A DNA stretch of 6,100 bases. It comes from Nitrosomonas sp. (GTDB lineage Bacteria > Pseudomonadota > Gammaproteobacteria > Burkholderiales > Nitrosomonadaceae). This document shows, in pieces, positions 1 to 6,068 of the stretch (position 1 is its first letter; each line of letters begins with the position of its first letter). The position numbers and the translations under genes were made by a program. Below the pieces are notes generated by a model. That model did no database searches. It was given only the letters and a program-made list of their open reading frames with translations, and was not told where the DNA came from. The DNA lies in the NCBI GenBank assembly GCA_021774205.1, contig JAJFJI010000072.1, forward strand, positions 1-6,100, written 5' to 3'.

Positions 1-258
1 ACCAGATTCACCGCAGCATCGAATACGGCCGGAGATATCGAGAAAGGGTGCCGTTAGCAATACACCATTACTAAAAATACGAATTTTCCCGCTTTGCTCA
101 ACAATGAACAGACGCCCGCTATTATCCCCTGCATGAGTGGCTAGGACTGGCCGTTCGATACCATCGATCACCTGATTAAGTTGAATTTGCGGCCATTGTG
201 CAAATGACGTGTTGATATTGATTAATATCAGAAGACAGATAAAATAAAGACTACGCAT
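1..258 (-). CDS. PQQ-dependent sugar dehydrogenase family protein, N-terminal part (cut by window edge)
   Basis: Only the first 86 codons are present; the gene runs off the left edge. Residues 1-20 form a signal peptide: an Arg near the start, a Leu/Ile-rich core, and a T-S-F-A end before Q21, so the product is probably exported to the periplasm. The mature part shows the start of a glucose/sorbosone dehydrogenase-like beta-propeller: RLFIVEQSGKIRIF at 49-62, then NGVLL, then PFLDIS at 71-76 and CCGESG at 81-86, where the family usually has a C/G-G-E-x-G-L-L-G block. Known members are soluble or periplasmic enzymes that oxidise aldose sugars with PQQ, but many homologues have no proven substrate. 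The ATG at 258 is chosen because GGAGG lies 7 bases upstream; the out-of-frame ATG at 263 is too close to it. Family assignment is fairly sure; substrate is unknown. Confidence 0.8.
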   Translation of the reverse strand, partial: MRSLYFICLLILININTSFAQWPQIQLNQVIDGIERPVLATHAGDNSGRLFIVEQSGKIRIFSNGVLLTAPFLDISGRIRCCGESG

Positions 259-265
259 CGCATAA

Positions 266-270
266 CCTCC
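266..270 (-). promoter_or_regulatory. Ribosome-binding site of the sugar dehydrogenase gene
   Basis: A GGAGG sequence on the minus strand ends 7 bases before the ATG at 258. It is one of the best Shine-Dalgarno matches in the window. It decides between two ATGs: the one at 263 would leave only 2 bases of spacing and reads in another frame. Confidence 0.75.
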
Positions 271-665
271 ACAGAATGAAACTATTCAGACCATCGTAGT
301 AACTGTTCAGTTTGTCCATAAAACTCGTCAGTTCAAGGCGAGAAATGTGAGTTTACACGTGCAAATGATCATTTTGTAACACCGAAATGGCAGATGTTAG
401 GGATAGGCTGAATAGTTACCACAAAATTTAAATTTACCACGTCTACGCCTGCCAAATTGGAGAAGCCGGCCATGCGATCAGAAGTAGCGGAAGGCTGTTG
501 GATGTGCGCTGTAACAATGGAAACGAAAACGCTGCAGGCCGCATTAGGACTCAGAGGGGGCCAAGAGCCAGCCATTCCCAGCGAGGCGTACCTAACGATC
601 AACCACTTCTCGGATCGCTGAACCCACTAACACTAACTTGACGGAATACTCGTTGAAAGACGCAT
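271..665. other. Long intergenic region between rng and the dehydrogenase gene, no convincing gene
   Basis: About 400 bp separate the rng stop from the dehydrogenase ribosome-binding site. Three parts can be seen. Positions 271-360 form the AT-richer leader of the dehydrogenase gene and carry two copies of a 10-bp motif (280-289, 301-310). A perfect 12-bp palindrome, aaatgatcattt, sits at 363-374. Positions 375-605 are richer in GC (about 60% over 541-600) and contain stop-poor frames on both strands, including a 77-codon minus frame (369-602) and a 49-codon plus frame (472-621). None has a good ribosome-binding site or resembles a protein I know. I see no tRNA, no clear rng terminator and no strong promoter here. 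A decayed insertion-sequence end or a dispersed repeat is possible but unproven. Confidence 0.5.
280..310 (-). repeat. Direct repeat of CTGAAYAGTT in the dehydrogenase leader
   Basis: Read on the minus strand, CTGAACAGTT (310-301) and CTGAATAGTT (289-280) differ at one base and start 21 bp apart, about two turns of the helix. The upstream copy is part of a small inverted repeat at 301-312 (AACTG, two bases, CAGTT). A third copy, CTGAATAGTT, lies in the opposite orientation at 408-417. The repeat lies just before the dehydrogenase ribosome-binding site. This spacing would suit a dimeric regulator, but that role is inference and chance has not been excluded. Confidence 0.35.
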
Positions 666-2120
666 TCACATCAAAACGACATCATATTGTTCTTGTGTAT
701 AGGATTCCTCGACTTGAAGACTAATTGGCTTGGCAATAAAATCCCCTAGTTGAGCTAAACTTTGGGATTCTTCGTCTAGAAACAAATCTATAACAGGTTG
801 CGAGGCAAGAATTCTGAATTCATTGGCGTCAAACTGGCGAGATTCCCGCAATAGTTCACGTAGTATCTCATAACAAATTGTTTGTGCAGTTCTGATTTCA
901 CTACGTCCCTGACAGGTAGGACAAGACTCACACAAGATTTGCGCAAGACTTTCACGGGTGCGTTTCCGTGTCATCTCAACCAACCCCAGGGCGGTAAAAC
1001 CATTGACTGTCATACGTGTACGATCTCTCGTTAATGTTTTCTTAAATTCCGTCAAAACAGCATTTTTGTGTTCTTCATTATCCATATCGATAAAATCGAT
1101 AATGATAATGCCACCCAGATTTCGCAAACGTAATTGACGCGCAATTACTTGTGCCGCTTCCAGGTTGGTCTTAAAAATTGTTTCGTCGAAATTTCGCACC
1201 CCAATAAAACCACCCGTATTTACATCCATAGTCGTCAATGCTTCGGTTTGGTCGATAATAAGGTATCCGCCAGATTTTAAATCTACCCGTTTTGCCAGCG
1301 ACTTCTCAATCTCGCTCTCAACGCCGTATAAATCAAATAGGGGTCGTTCTCCCGCATAACGATCCAACCGTTCTACAATATTCGGCATAAAATTTTCAGC
1401 AAAATTCTTCAGTTTTTGAAAATTTTCACGAGAGTCCACCAATATTCGCGTCGTATCATCATTTGCAGCATCCCGTAATACGCGATGGCTGAGATCCAAA
1501 TCTTGATAAAGTAACGCTGGAGAAGCAATCGTTAATGATTTTTCCTGAATATCATGCCATAGCTTATGAAGATATCTGATATCTGCTTGTAAATCACATT
1601 CCTCCGCTGCCTCAGCCATCGTACGGATAATATAACCACCTTTCTCATCAATAGGTATTACCTGCTGCAGTTTTTCTCGCAATAATTCCCGTTCATCTCC
1701 GTTTTCAATACGCAGCGAAATACCAATATGTGATTCTTGTGGCAGATAAACCAACATGCGTCCCGCTAAACTTATCTGAGTTGATAGTCTTGCACCCTTA
1801 GTACCAATCGCATCTTTAATTACTTGAACCAGTACATTATTTCCTTCATAAAGTATCTTTTCAATAGGTTTGGCTGAATCACCACTCTGATTGAACTCCC
1901 AAATATCCGCCACATGTAAAAAAGCTGCGCGTTCTAGGCCGATGTTGATGAATGCGGATTGCATCCCTGGCAATACCCGACTGACACGACCACTATATAT
2001 ATCTCCAACAATGCCGCGACTGCTAGTGCGTTCAATATGCAATTCTTGAGTTACACCCTGCTCTATAATAGCCACACGGGTTTCTTGTGGCGTTGTATTG
2101 ATTAAAATTTCATTATCCAT
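666..2120 (-). CDS. rng: Ribonuclease G
   Basis: RNase G is an endonuclease of the RNase E/G family. In well-studied bacteria it matures the 5' end of 16S rRNA and cleaves some mRNAs at AU-rich single-stranded sites. The 484-residue protein is full length (E. coli RNase G has 489) and aligns from its first residues. Residues about 36-125 hold the S1 RNA-binding domain (RGIVGDIY, GRVSRVLPGMQSAF, GTKGARL). The DNase I-like catalytic core has its metal-binding aspartates at D299 in TMDVNTG and D342 in IIDFIDMD. The zinc-link cysteines are C400 and C403 in CPTC. There is no long C-terminal scaffold, which separates it from RNase E. The ATG start fits the family, although the bases before it (ACCCCTTTTCT) contain no Shine-Dalgarno sequence. 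It is the last gene of the cluster, 88 bp after maf. Confidence 0.97.
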   Translation of the reverse strand: MDNEILINTTPQETRVAIIEQGVTQELHIERTSSRGIVGDIYSGRVSRVLPGMQSAFINIGLERAAFLHVADIWEFNQSGDSAKPIEKILYEGNNVLVQVIKDAIGTKGARLSTQISLAGRMLVYLPQESHIGISLRIENGDERELLREKLQQVIPIDEKGGYIIRTMAEAAEECDLQADIRYLHKLWHDIQEKSLTIASPALLYQDLDLSHRVLRDAANDDTTRILVDSRENFQKLKNFAENFMPNIVERLDRYAGERPLFDLYGVESEIEKSLAKRVDLKSGGYLIIDQTEALTTMDVNTGGFIGVRNFDETIFKTNLEAAQVIARQLRLRNLGGIIIIDFIDMDNEEHKNAVLTEFKKTLTRDRTRMTVNGFTALGLVEMTRKRTRESLAQILCESCPTCQGRSEIRTAQTICYEILRELLRESRQFDANEFRILASQPVIDLFLDEESQSLAQLGDFIAKPISLQVEESYTQEQYDVVLM

Positions 2121-2150
2121 AGAAAAGGGGTCATTAATAACTTCGCAGAC

Positions 2151-2178
2151 AATCTATCATCAGTGATCTGATAATCAA
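2151..2178 (-). promoter_or_regulatory. Possible rng promoter with an inverted repeat in its spacer
   Basis: On the minus strand, TTGATT (2178-2173) and TAGATT (2156-2151) are 16 bases apart; each matches four of six consensus bases. The -10 box lies about 30 bases before the rng ATG, a sensible distance. The spacer contains ATCAG-ATCA-CTGAT (2172-2159), a short inverted repeat that could be an operator or chance. The call rests on pattern only. Confidence 0.25.
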
Positions 2179-2208
2179 TATTGAAAATTTTTCTATTACC
2201 AACACCGT

Positions 2209-2832
2209 TTAGAGAAATAAAGTAACCCCTGATTCTTCTAATACCTGTGCTGTTTCAAAGAGTGGCAGCCCCATGACACCGCTATAACTGCCAGAAATCT
2301 CGACGATGAAAGCGGCAGCGATTCCCTGTATTGCATAAGCACCTGCCATGTCCAGTATCTTACTGTCTGCAAGACATGCACGGATTTCACGCCGACCAAT
2401 TTCACGAAACCGTACCATGGTTGTAGAAAGACGAATTTGTATTTTATCCTGAACCACAACTGCTATCGCTGTCAGAACCTGGTGAGTATGCCCAGAAAGT
2501 GTTTTCAACATTTCTTCTGCATGGACAAGATCTCTAGGTTTGCCTAGAATGCACCCATCGATGGTAACGACTGTATCCGCAACCAACACAGGCATCAGCG
2601 GCAATCTGCGCTGCTTTAGACGTATCCATCCTTGCTCAGCTTTAGTGTGAACGATTCGATAAATGTAGTCTGTCGGGGATTCATCAGGTAGCGGCGTTTC
2701 ATCAATATCTGCTGGCCGAGAAAGTGTTTCTCGCATCAGTAATATCTTATAATTTACACCTATTTGTTTCAGCAGCTCACGCCTGCGAAGACTACGTGAA
2801 GCAAGATATATTTGGTTTTCCGATACAATCAT
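2209..2832 (-). CDS. maf: Maf/YhdE-type nucleoside triphosphate pyrophosphatase (dTTP/UTP type)
   Basis: Maf proteins hydrolyse nucleoside triphosphates to monophosphates and pyrophosphate and are thought to clear non-canonical nucleotides; the YhdE branch prefers dTTP, UTP and modified forms. The 207-residue protein shows the family motifs in order: ASRSLRRRELL (11-21), ADT with the catalytic aspartate D86, GKPRD with K98, LSGHTHQV, DMAGAYAIQG (161-170) and GSY...GLPL. GAYAIQG and GLPLFET point to the YhdE rather than the YceF branch. Two usual residues differ: Pro in the SPRR motif is Leu, and Lys in DKAGAY is Met. I start at the ATG at 2832, because AAGGTGG lies 8 bases upstream; a GTG at 2844 would add four residues but is itself part of that ribosome-binding site. 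The gene lies between rlmH and rng, its usual betaproteobacterial place. Confidence 0.93.
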   Translation of the reverse strand: MIVSENQIYLASRSLRRRELLKQIGVNYKILLMRETLSRPADIDETPLPDESPTDYIYRIVHTKAEQGWIRLKQRRLPLMPVLVADTVVTIDGCILGKPRDLVHAEEMLKTLSGHTHQVLTAIAVVVQDKIQIRLSTTMVRFREIGRREIRACLADSKILDMAGAYAIQGIAAAFIVEISGSYSGVMGLPLFETAQVLEESGVTLFL

Positions 2833-2840
2833 TCTAGACG

Positions 2841-2847
2841 CCACCTT
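2841..2847 (-). promoter_or_regulatory. Ribosome-binding site that fixes the maf start
   Basis: AAGGTGG on the minus strand lies 8 bases before the ATG at 2832. The alternative in-frame GTG start (2844-2842) falls inside this sequence, so it cannot use it. This supports the shorter 207-residue protein. Confidence 0.65.
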
Positions 2848-2902
2848 TCAATCACAATATATTGATTTTAATGTTATCTCATGGTTAAGGCAGTATGATA
2901 AA

Positions 2903-2922
2903 GACCTAATTTATGACCTAAT
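2903..2922 (-). repeat. Short direct repeat upstream of maf
   Basis: GACCTAAT occurs twice on the plus strand, at 2903-2910 and 2915-2922, separated by four bases (12-bp period). On the coding strand it reads ATTAGGTC-ATAA-ATTAGGTC. It lies in the rlmH-maf spacer, about 70-90 bases before the maf ATG. The sequence shows the repeat; any regulatory role is a guess. Confidence 0.3.
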
Positions 2923-2937
2923 CTGCAATATGCCATA

Positions 2938-3408
2938 TTAAACTCGATGATAGGGATGTCGCTTAATTATCGACGCAACGCGATACAACTGCTCAGCCAG
3001 CAATACACGCACCAATGCATGCGGCAACGTCATCGTTGATAATGCTATGATTTCATTGCTATTATTCTTGAAATCTTGGTGCAGTCCATCCGCACCACCA
3101 ATAACAAATGCAATATCTCTACCCTCTCCCATCCACGCAGTCACTACATTGGCAAACTTAATGGTCGACCATTGTTTACCATGCTCATCCAATACAATTG
3201 TACGACATCCTGGTGGAAATGCCGCATTAATACGAGCGCTCTCTAAAGATAATATTTGTTCAGTATTCTTACCAGTTCCACGTTTTTCTGGTTTGATGTC
3301 AATCAGTTCGATGGGTAATTCATAGGGCATACGTTTAATATATTCAGTGAATCCTGCTTCCACCCAATCCGGCATTTTGTTGCCAACAGCCAAGATAAAT
3401 ATCTTCAT
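2938..3408 (-). CDS. rlmH: 23S rRNA (pseudouridine-1915 N3) methyltransferase RlmH
   Basis: RlmH is a small SPOUT-class enzyme that uses S-adenosylmethionine to methylate pseudouridine 1915 in helix 69 of 23S rRNA, acting on the assembled 70S ribosome. The protein has 156 residues, against 155 in E. coli, and matches throughout. The knot forming the cofactor site is visible as FVIGGADGL (101-109), followed by LSTMTLPHALVRVLLAEQLYR (123-143). It ends with the conserved HPYHR block (151-155). The ATG start agrees with the family beginning (MKIFILAVGNKMPDWV). The Shine-Dalgarno signal is weak: TTAGG lies about 13 bases upstream. It follows rsfS by 86 bp, the usual pairing; both proteins act on the ribosome. 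That spacer holds a candidate promoter, so rlmH may also be transcribed on its own. Confidence 0.96.
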   Translation of the reverse strand: MKIFILAVGNKMPDWVEAGFTEYIKRMPYELPIELIDIKPEKRGTGKNTEQILSLESARINAAFPPGCRTIVLDEHGKQWSTIKFANVVTAWMGEGRDIAFVIGGADGLHQDFKNNSNEIIALSTMTLPHALVRVLLAEQLYRVASIIKRHPYHRV

Positions 3409-3481
3409 GACAATTGAATGCCTAACCCGGTTGATAGCGAAGCGTTGTATTCAAGGAAAGATATGCTTAACTGAGTTATTT

Positions 3482-3487
3482 ATTATA
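3482..3487 (-). promoter_or_regulatory. Possible -10 box upstream of rlmH
   Basis: A perfect TATAAT reads on the minus strand at 3487-3482, about 75 bases before the rlmH ATG and just after the rsfS stop. The -35 region is poor: the best at a suitable distance is GATACA, 16 bases upstream, which matches the last three consensus bases. Because the spacer is AT-rich, the box may be chance. Confidence 0.25.
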
Positions 3488-3494
3488 TTTGCTA

Positions 3495-3842
3495 TTAATT
3501 TGCTGTATCGATAACTGTCTTGGCTTCATCCCATAATGCTTCCAAGTTATAATAATCACGCACAGCGGGTAGCATGATATGAACGATGGCATCACCCAAA
3601 TCGACCAATAGCCATTCTCCACTTTGCTCACCTTCTTGGCTATATACCCGCCCACCAGCAGCTTTTATTTTTTCCTGCACATTATTTGCTAGTGCTCTTG
3701 TTTGCCGATTGGAATCCGCACTGGCAATAATAATATAGTCAAACAATGCCGTTATCCCAGAAACTTCGAAAACTTCTATATCATAAGCTTTGATTTCTTC
3801 TAGTGCAGCAACAACCGTTTTAATCAACTTGGTAGATTCCAT
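3495..3842 (-). CDS. rsfS: Ribosomal silencing factor RsfS
   Basis: RsfS (DUF143/Iojap family, formerly YbeB) binds protein L14 (uL14) of the 50S subunit and blocks joining with 30S, lowering translation in starved or stationary cells. The 115-residue product has the whole domain: an N-terminal helix (LIKTVVAALEEIKAYDIEVF), FDYIIIASADSNRQ (34-47), EWLLVDLGDAIVHIM (76-90) and the terminal YYNLEALW (97-104). The ATG at 3842 gives a length close to known members (E. coli 105). The frame is open further upstream to an ATG at 3887, which would add 15 residues, but that codon directly follows a T-run and hairpin and has no ribosome-binding site. Neither start has a good one, so the exact start is the weak point. 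Its neighbours nadD and rlmH are the usual ones. Confidence 0.93.
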   Translation of the reverse strand: MESTKLIKTVVAALEEIKAYDIEVFEVSGITALFDYIIIASADSNRQTRALANNVQEKIKAAGGRVYSQEGEQSGEWLLVDLGDAIVHIMLPAVRDYYNLEALWDEAKTVIDTAN

Positions 3843-3868
3843 TCTAATTCTGTTTAACCAAAGCAACG

Positions 3869-3881
3869 CCCTTGACAAGGG
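3869..3881. repeat. 13-bp inverted repeat just upstream of rsfS
   Basis: CCCTTG and CAAGGG flank a single central base, giving a perfect 6-bp inverted repeat 27-39 bases before the rsfS ATG at 3842. It could fold as a 5-bp hairpin with a 3-base loop or act as a protein site. If translation starts at 3887 instead, it is simply coding sequence. Confidence 0.35.
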
Positions 3882-3887
3882 TGTCAT

Positions 3888-3929
3888 AAAAAATACAGAA
3901 TATTCCTGCTAAGCATTGCAGGAAATATT
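3888..3929 (-). terminator. Possible intrinsic terminator or attenuator between nadD and rsfS
   Basis: On the minus strand, AATATT-T-CCTGC (3929-3918) can pair with GCAGGAATATT (3909-3899): 11 base pairs with one bulged base and an 8-base loop. CTGTA and then six T residues (3893-3888) follow. The five bases between stem and T-run, and a stem that is half A-T, make it weaker than a textbook terminator. Placed after the nadD stop, it could end or reduce transcription before rsfS-rlmH-maf-rng, or act as a processing or stabilising hairpin. Confidence 0.4.
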
Positions 3930-3940
3930 ATTGTAACGTG

Positions 3941-4630
3941 TCAAATTCTTATTTTCGGAAAGTATAAGTGATTTGTTTCAATATACTCAAGCACCGTGTC
4001 AGGCAATAGATAGCGGTTACTTTTCTTGTTTGCAATATTAGCGCGGATAGCTGTCGCGGAAATATCCAGCATGGTGGTGGTGACCGTCAAAACGAGTCCA
4101 TTAGATGCACGCTTAAGCTCACTGACGTGCGATGCCTGGCGATGTATAACTTCTTGCGCCAATTCCTGTGGCAAGCCGATATTATTCATTGTAGAAATAT
4201 AACCAGGCCGACCAACAATCACGATATGACATAATTCGAATAATTCTTGCCAGCAATACCATTCAGCAAATTTCAAGAAAACATCCACTCCCATCAAAAA
4301 ACATAGCGCAAAATTTTCCGCAAATTCACGTCTCAACTCGCGTAACGTTACCACACTACGGCTTTCACCTGGGCGATGAATCTCTCGCTCATCCAGTATA
4401 AATTTTACATTGTCCTGAATTGCAGCGCGCAACATTGCGACACGGTGATACTTTGAAGCGCCCGGTGCTTGACGCAAACGGGGTGAACCTGAAGGAATAA
4501 AACATAATTTGCAAAGATCAATCACGTCGATAAATTCTTCGGCTATCCGTAAATGTCCATAGTGGATCGGATCAAATGTGCCACCATAAATCCCGACCAG
4601 AGAATAATCTGTTTTATCAACCGCCAGCAT
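3941..4630 (-). CDS. nadD: Nicotinate-nucleotide adenylyltransferase
   Basis: NadD joins nicotinate mononucleotide and ATP to give deamido-NAD and pyrophosphate, a late step shared by de novo and salvage NAD synthesis. The 229-residue protein has the nucleotidyltransferase signature GGTFDPIHYGHL (16-27, with the HxGH-type motif HYGH), then IPSGSPRLRQ, the HR-x-AML segment, MGVDVFLKFAEWYCWQEL (113-130) and ISATAIR (190-196) for ATP phosphate binding. I start at the ATG at 4630; a TTG at 4642 would add four residues but has no ribosome-binding site, and the ATG has only a weak TTGAG upstream. One oddity: where the family usually has GxSYTxxTL, this protein reads GESRSVVTL (88-96), so the Tyr-Thr pair is Arg-Ser. 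The rest of the protein looks intact, so I expect it to be active. It follows aceF by 66 bp. Confidence 0.94.
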   Translation of the reverse strand: MLAVDKTDYSLVGIYGGTFDPIHYGHLRIAEEFIDVIDLCKLCFIPSGSPRLRQAPGASKYHRVAMLRAAIQDNVKFILDEREIHRPGESRSVVTLRELRREFAENFALCFLMGVDVFLKFAEWYCWQELFELCHIVIVGRPGYISTMNNIGLPQELAQEVIHRQASHVSELKRASNGLVLTVTTTMLDISATAIRANIANKKSNRYLLPDTVLEYIETNHLYFPKIRI

Positions 4631-4696
4631 GAATTTACTCAATTAGAGAATGAAAAACAATAAATTTATTACAAAATCCCAACTCCAATAATAGGC

Positions 4697-6028
4697 TCAA
4701 AATAATGCCAAACGCATATCAGTCAACACATTTGCCAAATGTGTCGTGAAACGCGCAGCTGATGCGCCATCGATTACCCGGTGATCATAAGACAGTGATA
4801 GTGGTAGCATGAGACGTGGATTAAGCTGGTTATCCCGATAAATTGGTTTCAAACTGGCGCGGGAAACACCCAGAATAGCAACCTCTGGCGCATTGATAAT
4901 CGGTGTGAAACCAATACCACCGATGCCACCTAAACTAGAAATGGTAAAACTTGCGCCCTGCATGTCACCTGGCTTTAGTTTTCCTTCTCTGGCCAACACT
5001 GAAAGATTATTCAGTTCTCTGGCAATATCAATAACTCCTTTCTGATCAACATTTTTTATGACGGGAACCATCAGGCCGCTGGGTGTATCCACGGCAAAAC
5101 CGATATGATAATAATTCTTAATAATTAAATTGGTTTCGCTCTCATTCTGATCCAACGACGCATTAAATTCTGGAAATTTTTTTAGTGCTGCGATCAGCGC
5201 CTTCATTAAAAAAGCCAATAAGGTGAGTTTGACGTTATCTTTCTTTACAGATTCATTGGTTTCTTTCCGCAATGCTTCCAGATTCGTGATGTCGGCCTCA
5301 TCAAACTGAGTCACATGTGGAATCATGACCCAATTCCGGTGCAAATTTGCACCAGATATTTGTTTTATGCGAGATAGTGACTTTAACTCAATCGGACCAA
5401 ATTTAGCAAAATTTACTTGAGGCCATGGCAGCAAATTGAGTGCCGCACCCATCCCATCACCCCCTTTTGACTTTGATAATTCAGCTTTGACATATGCTTG
5501 CACATCCTCTTTAAGGATGCGTTGCTTTGGTCCACTACCGGCAATCAAGCCAAGATTCACACCCAGCTCACGCGCAAATCTTCTGATAGAGGGGCTTGCA
5601 TGCGCTTTGGAAAAGGTGACTTGATCAACCGGAATATTCCTTGTTGGCGAATGTGATTCGTTTCTGACACTCGTTGGCAATGGACGTGTTTTCTCTTCGG
5701 CATCTGCAACTGGCTCAGATGCTATTAAGGCATCGGGAGATGGCGATAAAGGCGCCGTATTGGTGTTCTTTTCTGCATCTTCTATATCAGCGGCTTCCAT
5801 TACCAGAACCTGATCACCTTCTGAAACCTTATCACCGGGTTTAACACTCATTTCCTTGATGAGGCCGGCATGAGGCGAAGGAATTTCAATTGTGGCCTTA
5901 TCAGACTCCAATGACACTAGCGAATCTTCTTCCTTGACGGTATCACCCGCTTTTACTAGCACCTCAATAACTGGCACGTCTTTAAAATCACCAATATCAG
6001 GGATTAATACTTGTTTAAGTTCTGCCAC
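4697..6028 (-). CDS. aceF: Dihydrolipoamide acetyltransferase, E2 of pyruvate dehydrogenase
   Basis: E2 forms the core of the pyruvate dehydrogenase complex; its lipoyl arm takes the acetyl group from E1 and passes it to CoA, giving acetyl-CoA. The 443 residues show one lipoyl domain (about 1-79, lipoylated K44 in ESDKATIEIP), a flexible Pro/Ala/Glu-rich linker (80-140), the E1/E3-binding domain (about 143-181, SPSIRRFARELGVNL and GPKQRILKEDV) and the catalytic domain (about 210-443) with H416 and D420 in DHRVIDG. E. coli AceF has three lipoyl domains and about 630 residues; single-domain forms are common elsewhere. VLIPDIGDFKDVPVIEVLVKAG favours pyruvate over 2-oxoglutarate dehydrogenase. 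The GTG start at 6028 has AAGGA 6 bases upstream; an ATG two bases earlier is out of frame and soon hits a stop. aceE probably lies beyond the right edge, and no lpd gene follows. Confidence 0.95.
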   Translation of the reverse strand: MAELKQVLIPDIGDFKDVPVIEVLVKAGDTVKEEDSLVSLESDKATIEIPSPHAGLIKEMSVKPGDKVSEGDQVLVMEAADIEDAEKNTNTAPLSPSPDALIASEPVADAEEKTRPLPTSVRNESHSPTRNIPVDQVTFSKAHASPSIRRFARELGVNLGLIAGSGPKQRILKEDVQAYVKAELSKSKGGDGMGAALNLLPWPQVNFAKFGPIELKSLSRIKQISGANLHRNWVMIPHVTQFDEADITNLEALRKETNESVKKDNVKLTLLAFLMKALIAALKKFPEFNASLDQNESETNLIIKNYYHIGFAVDTPSGLMVPVIKNVDQKGVIDIARELNNLSVLAREGKLKPGDMQGASFTISSLGGIGGIGFTPIINAPEVAILGVSRASLKPIYRDNQLNPRLMLPLSLSYDHRVIDGASAARFTTHLANVLTDMRLALF

Positions 6029-6034
6029 ATATAT

Positions 6035-6039
6035 TCCTT
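6035..6039 (-). promoter_or_regulatory. Ribosome-binding site of aceF supporting a GTG start
   Basis: AAGGA on the minus strand ends 6 bases before the GTG at 6028. The overlapping ATG at 6030 reads a different frame that meets a TAA within nine codons, so GTG is the real start. Confidence 0.7.
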
Positions 6040-6050
6040 AGTCCATATTT

Positions 6051-6068
6051 AATACAAAAAATTGTATT
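6051..6068. repeat. AT-rich inverted repeat in the aceF leader
   Basis: AATACAA and TTGTATT (7-bp arms) flank four bases, 23-40 bases before the aceF start. On the coding strand it overlaps TACAAT, a fair -10 box with no good -35. It could be a weak hairpin or a protein site between aceE and aceF. The rest of 6029-6100 shows no recognisable end of aceE. Confidence 0.3.

Noticed and set aside
369..602. Minus-strand 77-codon ORF as a gene
   Set aside because: It has no ribosome-binding site and no recognisable protein motif. The same stretch is also open in plus frames, so openness reflects base content rather than selection.
472..621. Plus-strand 49-codon ORF beginning at an internal ATG
   Set aside because: It has no ribosome-binding site and no known protein resemblance, and it overlaps other equally open frames in the same GC-rich block.
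1165..1359. Plus-strand ORF inside rng
   Set aside because: It lies wholly antisense to the conserved catalytic part of RNase G; it is a shadow frame.
2238..2459. Second minus-strand ORF inside maf
   Set aside because: It overlaps maf in another frame, and the maf frame carries all the family motifs.
2927..2939. Inverted repeat AATATG-C-CATATT at the rlmH stop as a terminator
   Set aside because: The stem is almost all A-T, the single central base leaves no proper loop, and no T-run follows on the coding strand.
3047..3325. Plus-strand 92-codon ORF opposite rlmH
   Set aside because: It is antisense to the conserved RlmH cofactor-binding region and has no motifs of its own.
5436..5624. Plus-strand ORF opposite aceF
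   Set aside because: It is antisense to the E1/E3-binding domain of E2; a shadow frame.
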